From the NCBI RefSeq assembly GCF_000682775.1, contig NZ_AWFI01000012.1:124001-188000 (forward strand): DNA of 64,000 bases, given 5' to 3'. Position 1 is the first letter of the stretch. Every line of letters starts with the position of its first letter. This DNA is from Hyphomonas sp. L-53-1-40 (GTDB lineage Bacteria; Pseudomonadota; Alphaproteobacteria; Caulobacterales; Hyphomonadaceae). The notes under the pieces were generated by a model, which was not told the origin of the DNA, did not search any database, and saw nothing but the letters and a program-made list of their open reading frames with translations. Position numbers and translations under genes: made by a program. This document shows, piece by piece, positions 1 through 7,534 of the stretch.

Positions 1-266
1 ATGTCCCACTTGGTCAGGATCGCATCGGCGATGCGTTCGGCAAAGGTTTCGATCAGATTGAATACGGTCTTCCCAGACAGGTCTTCGGCAAGGTCACAGA
101 CCTCCCCATAATGGACCGTCTCTTCCATCTGGTCGGTTGACGTCGCCGGCTGGCCGAGGCGGCAGTCGATGTCGATGAAGAATTTCTGTCCGAGGGATTT
201 CTCCGCCTTGTGGACCCCATGGAACCCATGAAGGCAAAGGTTTGAGACAAAGATGCGGTCGGTCAA
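1..266 (-). CDS. folB: Dihydroneopterin aldolase FolB (3' end outside window)
   Basis: Converts 7,8-dihydroneopterin to 6-hydroxymethyl-dihydropterin plus glycolaldehyde in folate synthesis; cytosolic. The 88 visible codons read LTDRIFVSNLCLHGFHGVH at the N terminus, with the family's G-x-H-G strand followed by KAEKSLGQKFFIDI and a later VHYGEVCDL stretch. No ATG fits. The natural start is a TTG at 264-266 that overlaps the TGA of folP on the same strand, so translation is probably coupled to folP. The C terminus lies beyond base 1. The family call is firm; the start is inferred. Confidence 0.85.
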   Translation of the reverse strand, partial: MTDRIFVSNLCLHGFHGVHKAEKSLGQKFFIDIDCRLGQPATSTDQMEETVHYGEVCDLAEDLSGKTVFNLIETFAERIADAILTKWD

Positions 267-1099
267 ATGGCGCTCCCAATGGCTTGAAACATGTCGAGCG
301 CCTCGCGGTGCGCGGCGACATCATGGACACGAAGAATCGTTGCGCCCCGGTAGACGCTGTCGAGGCCGGCGGCAAGCGTCCCGACAAGACGATCCTCCAC
401 GGGCTTGCCCGTCATGCGTCCGATAAAGGACTTCCGGGAGACTCCGACCAGGACCGGACATTGGGTATCGACGAGCACATCCAGGTGCGCGAGCACGCCG
501 AAATTCTGATCATACGTCTTGGAAAAGCCGACGCCCGGATCGAGCAGGATGTGTGCGCGGGGAATACCAGCACGATCGGCCACGTCGAAGGCGCGCCCGA
601 AGAACGCTGTCATGTCCTCGCGGATGTCTATGTCGCCATCCGTTTTGCCGCGATTGTACGTGATGCAGACAAGGCTTTCAGTCTCGGCCACGGCGCCGGC
701 CATGCCCTCATCCTTGGTCATGCCCCAGACATCATTCACAAGCACCGCGCCCGCCTCGGCAGCGCGCCGGGCGATCTCGGCCTTGTAGGTGTCGATGGAG
801 AGCGGCAAGGCGTCCGGTCCGGCAAGGCGTGTAATGGGCTCACGCACGCGGGCCCATTCGTCTTCGAGGCTCACCGGATCACCTCCGGGCCGTGTCGACT
901 CACCGCCAATGTCGAGAATGTCTGCGCCGTCCTCGGCCATTTGCCGGGCATGCGCTTGCGCAGCGGACAGGGTGTCATGCGCGCCGCCATCGGAAAAAGA
1001 GTCAGGGGTCACATTCAAGATGCCCATGATCAGCGGCGTTCGGGCCGCGAGCCGCTTCAGCAGGTGGTCTCGAACCGCGATCCGCGCAAGCCTATCCAT
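263..1099 (-). CDS. folP: Dihydropteroate synthase FolP
   Basis: Condenses 6-hydroxymethyl-dihydropterin pyrophosphate with p-aminobenzoate to form dihydropteroate; the sulfonamide target. The 278-residue product has the pterin-binding TIM-barrel signatures: LIMGILNVTPDSFSDGG near residue 25, DIGGESTRPG near residue 62, and a late GVSRKSFIG segment. Length is normal. The ATG at 1097-1099 follows AAAGGATG, an acceptable ribosome site. It is the first gene of a folP-folB unit, with the downstream folB start overlapping its stop codon. Confidence 0.95.
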   Translation of the reverse strand: MDRLARIAVRDHLLKRLAARTPLIMGILNVTPDSFSDGGAHDTLSAAQAHARQMAEDGADILDIGGESTRPGGDPVSLEDEWARVREPITRLAGPDALPLSIDTYKAEIARRAAEAGAVLVNDVWGMTKDEGMAGAVAETESLVCITYNRGKTDGDIDIREDMTAFFGRAFDVADRAGIPRAHILLDPGVGFSKTYDQNFGVLAHLDVLVDTQCPVLVGVSRKSFIGRMTGKPVEDRLVGTLAAGLDSVYRGATILRVHDVAAHREALDMFQAIGSAI

Positions 1100-1490
1100 A
1101 TACGCATCCTTTCCGGTTGGCAGCGTTACCGTCTCAACAGGTCAGGAACAACGGTTCCGCTGCCACTATCCTCTGCCAATGCGCGACTTTCTCCAGCATT
1201 TTCAATGCTCATATCCGCTCAAATCCAACCGGGTTGAATACGGTGTAGAGTGATGTCTGTCGGCGGCCTACGGCATGGCTGCTGGCTTGACGGTCCGGAG
1301 CGTGAGAGAGGGGAATCAGCGTCCCTTCTTCCTGCTCCCGGCGGATGGAAGCGGCTTCGCGTGCACTCGGGGCTACTATTGTTTACTCCATCCATAAAAA
1401 AGGCCCCAGCGTCCGGAGTTTTGCTCCATCCGCCAGGACCTGATCGCAACACCGGATGGGGTTTGCCCCAGTCCGGCTCTTTTTGCTGTT
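1100..1490. other. Gene-free interval between folP and the downstream small gene
   Basis: About 390 bases without a convincing gene. It should contain the folP promoter, since folP starts at 1099 and runs away from here. Short open frames on both strands lack ribosome sites and recognisable sequence. The only clear structure is the set of complementary segments at 1396-1476, listed separately. Confidence 0.5.
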
Positions 1491-1492
1491 TT
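1396..1492. terminator. Paired hairpins sharing one arm, U-tracts on both strands
   Basis: CCGGATGGGG (1452-1461), loop TTTG, then CCCCAGTCCGG (1466-1476) folds tightly and is followed by CTCTTTTTGC on the + strand. A second partner, CCCCAGCGTCCGG at 1404-1416, can pair with the same 1452-1461 arm; read on the - strand it is followed by six T. The gene ending at 1491 on the - strand would be served by the second pairing. The most likely role is bidirectional termination; function is inferred. Confidence 0.5.
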
Positions 1493-1892
1493 ACTGTTTG
1501 GTCTCCACCCCCGGGTCGTTTTGGGAATAGGCGTCTTCGAGTTCGTGAGTGTCTGGAGACTGTTTCAATGCGCCCGCCTTTGTGTCTTCGGCACCAGTAT
1601 CGGCATTGAGCGTCTCGGGGGCATTGGGATGACGCCCATCGCGCGGCATCAGGACGGGGTTCTTGCCCTCATCCAGACGCTGAGCACGTTCTGCGGCGGT
1701 GCCTGGGGCCTCAGGTCGGTCCTTCTGACCGTCATCCCGCAAGAATCCGTGCTCGCCGTCCTGCGGCTGGTCGTCCGTGCTGCGGTAGCCAGCCTGATTC
1801 GTATCCTCGCGGCCGGGGGTCTCGCCATCACCTCGCTGCTTGCTGAGGTCGTTCTGGCGCTGGGTATCGAGATCTGTTTCTTGCTTGTTCAT
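1491..1892 (-). CDS. Small hydrophilic, probably disordered protein of unknown function
   Basis: The 133 residues are rich in D, E, Q, R, G, P and T with almost no hydrophobic clusters, starting MNKQETDLDTQRQNDLSKQR. No domain, signal peptide or membrane segment is visible. The start is well supported by AAAGGAGACTCATC directly before the ATG. The opposite strand is open and hydrophobic over the same stretch, but lacks a comparable ribosome site. The composition recalls small stress-linked proteins of alphaproteobacteria, but I cannot assign a function. Confidence 0.6.
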   Translation of the reverse strand: MNKQETDLDTQRQNDLSKQRGDGETPGREDTNQAGYRSTDDQPQDGEHGFLRDDGQKDRPEAPGTAAERAQRLDEGKNPVLMPRDGRHPNAPETLNADTGAEDTKAGALKQSPDTHELEDAYSQNDPGVETKQ

Positions 1893-2024
1893 GATGAGTC
1901 TCCTTTCGGAAAACCAACGGGCGACAAGCGCGAGATGTTCCGAGGAGACGTGGCCGGCGGGGTTAAATCGGGGTAATCGGAGAAGACGCAGATGTCTCAG
2001 CTACACCTCAATCATTCTTTTCCG

Positions 2025-2067
2025 ATTTTCGATCCTGTGAATCGAAAATTTTTGACTTCGTCAAAAA
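2025..2067 (-). terminator. Tandem AT-rich hairpins downstream of tRNA-Lys
   Basis: Read on the - strand just past the tRNA, TTTTTGAC-GAA-GTCAAAAA (2049-2067) is an 8-bp stem running into TTTTCG. It is followed by a perfect 9-bp repeat, ATTTTCGAT/ATCGAAAAT (2025-2033 and 2041-2049), with a 7-base loop. Together they look like the 3' end signal of the tRNA-Lys transcript. Confidence 0.55.
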
Positions 2068-2077
2068 AGGAAAAGAA

Positions 2078-2153
2078 TGGTGTGCCCTACAGGGTTCGAA
2101 CCTGTGACCTACTGATTAAAAGTCAGTTGCTCTACCAGCTGAGCTAAGGGCAC
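2078..2153 (-). tRNA. tRNA-Lys (anticodon TTT)
   Basis: A 76-base cloverleaf with acceptor arms GTGCCCT and AGGGCAC, a D arm containing AGCTCAGCTGGTAGAGC, anticodon loop CTTTTAA giving TTT, T loop GGTTCGAACC and a genome-encoded CCA. The acceptor, anticodon and T stems pair. It stands alone rather than in a tRNA cluster. Confidence 0.97.
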
Positions 2154-2251
2154 GCCGGAACGCGCGATTTAGGCGACCAGAACCGAGCGGTCAACCGCCT
2201 CTTGCATTGTATGGCTTGAAGTCGCCACAATTTTCGCATCACCCTCGCCGC

Positions 2252-2653
2252 ATGAGACGTACATGGCCCCTTTTCCTTACACTTGCAGCAGTTGGCGCAT
2301 GCGCCAGCCAACCTGCCCCGACAACACAAAAAACCGCTTCGACCGGCAACCTGACCGAAAATGTCAGCGACGCGGCCGGCAGCGCCTACACGCAGACCCG
2401 TTCGGGCCTGTCGGATGCTGCGCTTTCGCCGCTTGAGGATTTCAACCTGCGCAGGGAAGAAATCCCGCCCATTCTTAAAGGGGTGCAGAGCCCCTACGAA
2501 CTTCCAGAGAAAATGAGTTGTGAGGAAATCGAACAGCGATTGGCCGACCTTGATGCCGTGCTTGGCCCTGACTGGGATACGCCGGTTCCGGATGAACGTC
2601 TTCGCACCGAGAAGCTGGCGGATTCAGCCGCGCCTCGGAAGCCCGCGGCCTGA
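2252..2653 (+). CDS. Putative lipoprotein, N-terminal part of a frameshifted gene
   Basis: Starting at ATG 2252 the product is MRRTWPLFLTLAAVGAC, a short lipoprotein signal with a VGAC lipobox, followed by a Ser/Thr/Ala-rich stretch and a helix around SCEEIEQRLADLDAVLGPDWD. It stops at 2653 after APRKPAA. The neighbouring +1 frame continues without pause as ASEARGLIPFRGIVRKATG, which reads as a natural extension, so one gene is probably split by a single-base change near 2628-2634. An upstream in-frame ATG at 2207 would place arginines ahead of the signal and is less likely. The molecular role is unknown. Confidence 0.6.
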   Translation: MRRTWPLFLTLAAVGACASQPAPTTQKTASTGNLTENVSDAAGSAYTQTRSGLSDAALSPLEDFNLRREEIPPILKGVQSPYELPEKMSCEEIEQRLADLDAVLGPDWDTPVPDERLRTEKLADSAAPRKPAA

Positions 2654-3003
2654 TTCCGTTCCGGGGCATCGTCCGTAAAGCTACGGGCGCGGAAAGCCAC
2701 GAGAAGAAGTATAATCTCGCCTACAAGATCGGTGCGCAACGACGGGCATATCTGAAAGGCATGGGCCTCGCCATGGATTGCCCCCTGCCCGCTCGTCCGG
2801 ACTTCGCCGCAGAGCGCGACCCAACGGCGGTCACCTTCAAGGGCGATGCGCCGACTATGCCGAATTCAGGCGCGTATGACGCCTATCAACAAAAGCAACT
2901 CGACAATCTTACCCCTGTTGGTCCTTCGGAGCCGACTTCGTCGACGCCCAAGCCGTCTGAAGTCGATGACGCAGGGCTTGAAACCGTCCCTCCGCAATAC
3001 TGA
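2623..3003 (+). pseudogene. Out-of-frame C-terminal half of the lipoprotein gene
   Basis: In this frame the sequence runs ASEARGLIPFRGIVRKATG, then KKYNLAYKIGAQRRAYLKG and a Pro/Ser/Thr-rich tail ending ETVPPQY. It has no start of its own near the join; the first ATG is at 2761, well inside the conserved-looking part. It therefore belongs with the upstream lipoprotein reading frame at 2252. It converges on tgt and overlaps that gene's 3' end by 95 bases. Either the gene is broken or the base call is wrong. Confidence 0.5.
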
Positions 3004-4051
3004 GCCGAATTTCTTGCATAAGAGCCTGAAAGAAAGCCGTATTGTGCCAGCTGAGCAGCATGGGCCCGAGATACTCACCCGCCTTGAAGAGGTGGTGATA
3101 ATAGGCGCGTGAATAGTCCTGACTGGCGTTGCAGTTCACTGCCTCGTCGAGCGGTGAAGTGTCTTCCGCGAACCGCGCATTCTTGACGTTCACCGGCCCG
3201 TCCCAGGTCCAGGCCTGACCGTGGCGACCGGACCGCGTGGGCAGGACGCAGTCGAACATATCGATGCCACGCGCGACGCTTTCCACCAGATCGATCGGCT
3301 TGCCGACGCCCATCACATAGCGTGGCAAATGGCCCGGCAGGTGCGGCACCGTCATGTCGATGGTGGCACACATCTGGTCATGCCCCTCACCCACAGCGAG
3401 CCCGCCGAGCGCGATACCCCCAAAGCCTTGCGAGACGACGCCTTTGGCGGACTTCTCGCGAAGGTCTGCGAAGTTTGATCCCTGCACGATGCCGAACAGG
3501 GTCTGGCCCTCGCGGTCGCCAAAGGCGTCCAGGCTCCGCTGACCCCAATCAAGCGACAGGTCGAGGCTACGCTCGGCCTCTGCGTGCGAACAGGGATAAT
3601 CGGTGCATTCGTCAAGCTGCATGGAGATGTCGGCGCCGAGCAGGTCAGCCTGGATCTCGATGCTGCGCGCCGGCGTCAGCCGGTGGGTGGAGCCGTCAAT
3701 ATGGCTCTGGAAGGTGACGCCGTCGGCATCCATCTTACGGAGCTGTGCCAGCGACCAGACCTGGAAACCTCCGCTATCAGTCAGCATCGGGCCATCCCAA
3801 TGCGCGAAGCTGTGCAGGCCACCAAGGCGTTTCACGCGCTCTGCGCCGGGCCGCAGCATGAGGTGATAGGTATTGCCGAGGATGATATCTGCCCCGGCGT
3901 CCTTCACCTGGTCCATATAGAGCGCCTTGACCGTGCCGGCCGTACCCACAGGCATGAAGGCCGGCGTGCGGATTTCGCCGCGCGGTGTCTTGAGCGTGCC
4001 CGTACGGGCCTTGCCCTCGGTCGCCTTGATCTCGAATGGAAATGTCGTCAT
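2909..4051 (-). CDS. tgt: Queuine/preQ1 tRNA-ribosyltransferase Tgt with altered zinc site
   Basis: Exchanges guanine-34 for preQ1 in GUN-anticodon tRNAs (Asn, Asp, His, Tyr). The 380 residues include DSGGFQV (general base D92), [12 protein letters not shown] and MFDCVLPTR with nucleophile D267. Relative to the well-known Zymomonas numbering there is a constant offset of 13 in this region. On that basis the zinc ligands C318, C320, C323 and H349 correspond to V305, C307, S310 and H336, so two of the four are missing. Flanking sequence (SPLDE before, [10 protein letters not shown] after) is intact, so this is not a frameshift. The 3' end overlaps the convergent lipoprotein remnant. Confidence 0.93.
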   Translation of the reverse strand: MTTFPFEIKATEGKARTGTLKTPRGEIRTPAFMPVGTAGTVKALYMDQVKDAGADIILGNTYHLMLRPGAERVKRLGGLHSFAHWDGPMLTDSGGFQVWSLAQLRKMDADGVTFQSHIDGSTHRLTPARSIEIQADLLGADISMQLDECTDYPCSHAEAERSLDLSLDWGQRSLDAFGDREGQTLFGIVQGSNFADLREKSAKGVVSQGFGGIALGGLAVGEGHDQMCATIDMTVPHLPGHLPRYVMGVGKPIDLVESVARGIDMFDCVLPTRSGRHGQAWTWDGPVNVKNARFAEDTSPLDEAVNCNASQDYSRAYYHHLFKAGEYLGPMLLSWHNTAFFQALMQEIRLSIAEGRFQALRHRLQTAWASTKSAPKDQQG

Positions 4052-4096
4052 AGGCCGAGGCCTATAAAGTCTATGCTGGCCCCTGCCTAGGCGTGG

Positions 4097-5089
4097 CTAC
4101 AGCCGGTAGATGCGCCGCGCGGTTTCCGTGAACAGCGCGCGTTGCTCCACTTCGGAGTATTTGGCGGCAATTTTCTTCAAGCCATTCCACAGGACCGGGT
4201 AGCTGATGGACCAGCGATCCACCGGGAAGTTGCTCTCGAACATGCAGCGGGCTGCACCGAAACAGTCGATCATGTGATCGTAATAGCGCTGTTGGGCCAG
4301 CACGAATTCGTCCGAGGTCGGCGGCGTCTCACGCTCATGCCAGCCCCAGCCATTGTCCGGCATGGCAAGGCCACCCAGTTTGGCGACGACGTTCGGGCAA
4401 TGGGACAGGTCGGCCATGTCATCTTGCCACTGCTCGAAGATCTCTTCGCGCTTGTCGGCATATGGGCCGATACCGATGGGCGTGCCGAAATGGTCGAGCA
4501 CCATGGTCGTGTTCGGCACCGCCTTCACCAGGTCGAGATAGTCGCGGTTTTGGTGGTGATAGTGCCATGTGTCATAGGACAGGTCGTGCTCGCCCAGCAA
4601 TTGCACGCCCCGGCGGAAATCTTCATCCGCATAGAGACGCTCAGGCGCCCGGCCCGGAATGCGCAAGGTCGCGCCGCTCGTGTCGCGTGAACCCGCATGG
4701 CGGATGCCGCGGAACAAGCCGTTGGCAGCCTCCCGGTGAGCATCAAGTACTACTTCCAGATGCGGACCCCGAAGGTCGGCATGCCCGACAATCCCTGCGA
4801 TACAGGGCCCGCCCTTCGTCTTCATCTCGGCTGCAGCGGAGGCCACGAACTCGGTCTCGCCGACGGGTTTGAGGTGATCCGGTCCATCCTCGCGATAGGC
4901 CGCACCGCACTCCATGAACACCGTCTGCACGACATTATGCCCGCTGGTCAGGTCAGCGAGGAATTCCGGCACATTGTAGTACATGTCCGCCTGGGGCCAG
5001 AGATGGTGATGCGGATCGATGATCTCGCGATCAGGATCGACAATATCTTCCTGAACCTGTGCCAGCCAGTCGCTATTGTTGAACACCAT
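4097..5089 (-). CDS. Amidohydrolase-2 family metal-dependent hydrolase
   Basis: A 330-residue TIM-barrel hydrolase of the Amidohydro_2/COG3618 group. The metal-binding DPHHHLWP motif is at residues 22-29, and further barrel strands carry GIVGHADL, VLDHFG and FESNFPVDRW near the C terminus. Related enzymes act on lactones, such as pyrone or sugar lactones, and on decarboxylation substrates; the actual substrate here is unknown. The ATG follows AGGAGGAAGCGCAG, a very strong ribosome site that can itself be folded away (see the hairpin entry). It stands alone between tgt and mipZ. Confidence 0.85.
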   Translation of the reverse strand: MVFNNSDWLAQVQEDIVDPDREIIDPHHHLWPQADMYYNVPEFLADLTSGHNVVQTVFMECGAAYREDGPDHLKPVGETEFVASAAAEMKTKGGPCIAGIVGHADLRGPHLEVVLDAHREAANGLFRGIRHAGSRDTSGATLRIPGRAPERLYADEDFRRGVQLLGEHDLSYDTWHYHHQNRDYLDLVKAVPNTTMVLDHFGTPIGIGPYADKREEIFEQWQDDMADLSHCPNVVAKLGGLAMPDNGWGWHERETPPTSDEFVLAQQRYYDHMIDCFGAARCMFESNFPVDRWSISYPVLWNGLKKIAAKYSEVEQRALFTETARRIYRL

Positions 5090-5116
5090 CTGCGCTTCCT
5101 CCTGCTTTTAGGAGGA
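5087..5116 (-). promoter_or_regulatory. Hairpin covering the ribosome site of the amidohydrolase
   Basis: On the - strand TCCTCCT (5110-5116), a six-base AAAAGC loop and AGGAGGA (5097-5103) form a perfect 7-bp stem. The right arm is the Shine-Dalgarno sequence itself, 7 bases from the ATG at 5087-5089. This could hold translation in check, as in a thermometer or a protein-responsive leader, or be a chance purine/pyrimidine repeat. Confidence 0.45.
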
Positions 5117-5136
5117 GTGTGAGCCCCAGAAACGCG

Positions 5137-5158
5137 AAAAGCCAGCCCCAAGGCTGGC
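5137..5158 (-). terminator. Rho-independent terminator after mipZ
   Basis: GCCAGCC-TTGG-GGCTGGC followed by TTTTCGCG on the - strand, starting about 28 bases past the mipZ stop. It is a 7-bp GC-rich stem with a four-base loop and a short U-tract. Confidence 0.75.
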
Positions 5159-5185
5159 CTTTCGTAATATCCATTTCTCAACAGA

Positions 5186-6073
5186 TCAGAATTCGATTTC
5201 GGCGCCGACCAGCTCTGGCAGCTGCATGATGATCAACAAGTCACGCATTTCCTGACGGGCGGCGACATGGCTCATTGTGAAGGAGATATTGGAGCCCTTC
5301 TCGGTAAGATCGAGCAGGGTCAGACCAGCCGGGAACAGTTCGCGATAAATCACGCGCTCAGAGAGACCTGGCGCAAGGCGGAACCCGATCCGCTTGGACA
5401 GATTGGTCAGCGCTTCGCCGACGCGCTCCTTGTTACGCGCCGCTAGAGGCGACATGCGGTTGCGCATCACGATCCAGTCAATCGGACGGCGCGACGTCTG
5501 AGCCTTCTTCTTGCGACAGGACCAGACCATTTCTGAGTAGAAGCTTGGACGCAATACTTCGAGCGTCTGCGGGTTCACATCGCCCAACAGGTCAAAATCG
5601 ACGAAACTGTCATTCAGCGGCGTGATCAGCGTGTCTGCATTCACATGCGCAAGACGCGAGAGATAGGTGTCACCGCCCGGACCATCGATGATGATGAAAT
5701 CGCAGGCTTTCTTGAGGCGCGCCACGCTGCTGAGAAAACGCTGGGTCTCCTCGGATTCAGCCTTATCGAGATCGCGCTCTGTAGAGGCATCCACGCGCAC
5801 GATTTCCGGCATGGGAAGTTTCGCACCGGTGGATTGCATCCAGCGGAGGCGGTTTTCGAGATAACGGGTGAGGCTGCGCTGGCGCACATCAAGATCGATG
5901 ACGCCAACCTTCTTGCCCATCCGCATCAGAGCGACGGACAAATGCATGGAGACGGTCGACTTGCCAGCTCCGCCCTTTTCATTGCCTACGACAATGACGC
6001 GGGCCTCGCGCTGCTGCGCTGACAGGTCCGGGCCGCTAACCGTTTCAAGCGGTGCGAATCCATCAGCGGGCAT
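5186..6073 (-). CDS. mipZ: Division-plane positioning ATPase MipZ
   Basis: ParA/MinD-type ATPase that in Caulobacter forms a gradient from the ParB-bound pole and blocks FtsZ polymerisation away from midcell. The 295 residues carry a deviant Walker A, KGGAGKST, at 33-40, VIDLDVRQRSL at 58-68, and a Walker B FIIIDGPGGDT. The sequence VDVNPQTLEVLRPSFYSEMVW-type helices, MSPLAARNKERV and a late RVIYRELFPAGLTLLDL are typical of MipZ rather than ParA. About 20 residues precede the P-loop strand. The ATG follows GAAGGAG at good spacing. An unknown gene lies 40 bases upstream on the same strand and is probably co-transcribed. Confidence 0.92.
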   Translation of the reverse strand: MPADGFAPLETVSGPDLSAQQREARVIVVGNEKGGAGKSTVSMHLSVALMRMGKKVGVIDLDVRQRSLTRYLENRLRWMQSTGAKLPMPEIVRVDASTERDLDKAESEETQRFLSSVARLKKACDFIIIDGPGGDTYLSRLAHVNADTLITPLNDSFVDFDLLGDVNPQTLEVLRPSFYSEMVWSCRKKKAQTSRRPIDWIVMRNRMSPLAARNKERVGEALTNLSKRIGFRLAPGLSERVIYRELFPAGLTLLDLTEKGSNISFTMSHVAARQEMRDLLIIMQLPELVGAEIEF

Positions 6074-6113
6074 TACGGGCGACTCCTTCAGAGGTATTTC
6101 AGTTCGTTAGGGC

Positions 6114-6563
6114 TCAGGCGACGTGAGACATCTCGGCACCAACAGACTTGCTGCTGGGAACCACGTCCATGAAGAGATCGGCGTCTTCAGCCGGAACGTC
6201 GCCATAATGCGCAGCCATCGGCTCACCATCGAAGAGGACATCGTCCGAAGTGATTGGACCGAAAGCAGCCTGCAAGGGCAGCTCGGCGCTGACGGGGGCA
6301 TGTGCCGCAATGTCAGTGAGCAATGCGCGAAGGCTGGAAAGCGTATTTGAGATGCGTCCGAAGTCGCGGGAATAAAGCGTTGCCGCTTCGGTCACCGGGC
6401 TGCCGTCGCGATCAAACATCCATTCGTCGACCGCGTTCGGGTTCAGATATTCGCGGATCGGCTCTGGAACAGCCGTTTCAGCGAGTCTGGACTTGCCTGC
6501 TGCCAGTCGGAGACCGATAGAAAGCGCGAAGGTTTTTAGCGGAGCGAGAATGCGATGTGTCAT
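6114..6563 (-). CDS. Hypothetical protein encoded just upstream of mipZ
   Basis: 149 residues that I do not recognise. The N terminus (MTHRILAPLKTFALSIGLRL) could be a short amphipathic helix or weak export signal, the middle has a DFGRISNTLSSLRALLTDIAA helix, and the C-terminal third is acidic. The start is supported by GGAGGAATTTC about 11 bases before the ATG. Its stop lies 40 bases before mipZ with no terminator between, so the two are likely one transcript. A TTAA-N7-TTTA box lies 25 bases upstream of its start. Confidence 0.7.
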   Translation of the reverse strand: MTHRILAPLKTFALSIGLRLAAGKSRLAETAVPEPIREYLNPNAVDEWMFDRDGSPVTEAATLYSRDFGRISNTLSSLRALLTDIAAHAPVSAELPLQAAFGPITSDDVLFDGEPMAAHYGDVPAEDADLFMDVVPSSKSVGAEMSHVA

Positions 6564-6587
6564 GAGTTTGAAATTCCTCCGAATGGG

Positions 6588-6602
6588 TTAACAACGCGTT
6601 TA
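6588..6602. promoter_or_regulatory. CtrA-like box in the mipZ-unit/panC divergent promoter region
   Basis: TTAA-CAACGCG-TTTA matches the Caulobacter CtrA consensus TTAA-N7-TTAA with one mismatch and exact spacing. It sits between the unit starting at 6563 (-) and panC (+). Regulation by CtrA is inferred only. Confidence 0.35.
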
Positions 6603-6655
6603 CGAAATCCTTTGGCGGGACGTTTTAAACAATCCTCATACGGGAAGATTTCATA

Positions 6656-7534
6656 GTGAATTCCATGACAGGTAAGTTAACGGCGGCCGTCCACTCGCGG
6701 GCCGAGCTGCAACAACAGATTCGGGCATGGCGCCAAGCCGGTGAAACTATTGGATTTGTTCCCACAATGGGCGCCCTTCACGGGGGGCACCTTTCCCTTG
6801 TGCAGATGGCACGCACAAAGGTGACAAAAGTGGTCGCGAGCATCTTCGTGAACCCCACACAATTCGCACCCGGTGAAGATTTCGACACATATCCGCGCGA
6901 CGAATCGGCTGATCGGACCAAACTCGATTCGGCGGGCTGTGATCTCGTATACTTGCCTACCGTCGAGGAAATGTATCCGGAGGGCACCCGCACCAATGTA
7001 CGAGTGGAGCAGATGTCTGATCTGCTGGACGGCATCTATCGTCCCCATTTCTTCTACGGCGTGGCGACTGTGGTGGCGCGGCTGTTCCTGCATGTCCAGC
7101 CGGATGTCGCCGTGTTCGGGGAGAAGGATTACCAGCAGCTCCAGATCATCCGGCGCATGGTGAAAGACCTCGGCTTTCCAATCGAAATTCTTGGCGGCGA
7201 AACCACACGTGAGGCTGATGGGCTCGCCCAGTCCTCTCGCAACCTCTACCTATCGCCTGAACAGCGTCGCAGCGCCGGGGCGATGCAGGCAGCCTTGCAC
7301 CGGGCCTCGGTCCGTCTATCACTTGGCGCAAAGCCGTCAGATGTGCTGGAAGAAGCCCGGCGCCTGATCATGGCCTCCGGGTTTACCGAGATGAACTATG
7401 TCAGCCTTGTCGACCCAGCCTCCCTGGAGGACCTGCCCGACGCGCCCCTGTCATCTGGCACGGTTGCGCGGCTGCTCGGCGCGGCATGGCTCGGAAAGAC
7501 GCGCCTGATCGACAATATCAGCGTGACGCGGTGA
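6656..7534 (+). CDS. panC: Pantothenate synthetase PanC
   Basis: Joins pantoate and beta-alanine using ATP to make pantothenate. The 292 residues include the nucleotide-binding FVPTMGALHGGHLSLV with its HxGH-like motif near residue 38, the SIFVNPTQFAPGEDFDTYPR loop, and GEKDYQQLQIIRRMVKDL. Length is normal. The start is either GTG 6656, which has GGGAAG eight bases upstream, or ATG 6665. panB is not in the window. Its last 17 bases overlap the end of the convergent hisC. Confidence 0.95.
   Translation: MNSMTGKLTAAVHSRAELQQQIRAWRQAGETIGFVPTMGALHGGHLSLVQMARTKVTKVVASIFVNPTQFAPGEDFDTYPRDESADRTKLDSAGCDLVYLPTVEEMYPEGTRTNVRVEQMSDLLDGIYRPHFFYGVATVVARLFLHVQPDVAVFGEKDYQQLQIIRRMVKDLGFPIEILGGETTREADGLAQSSRNLYLSPEQRRSAGAMQAALHRASVRLSLGAKPSDVLEEARRLIMASGFTEMNYVSLVDPASLEDLPDAPLSSGTVARLLGAAWLGKTRLIDNISVTR

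Noticed and set aside
1521..1976. Hydrophobic + strand frame that could look like a membrane protein
   Set aside because: It is the complement of the small disordered gene at 1491-1892, which has a strong ribosome site; the + frame has none.
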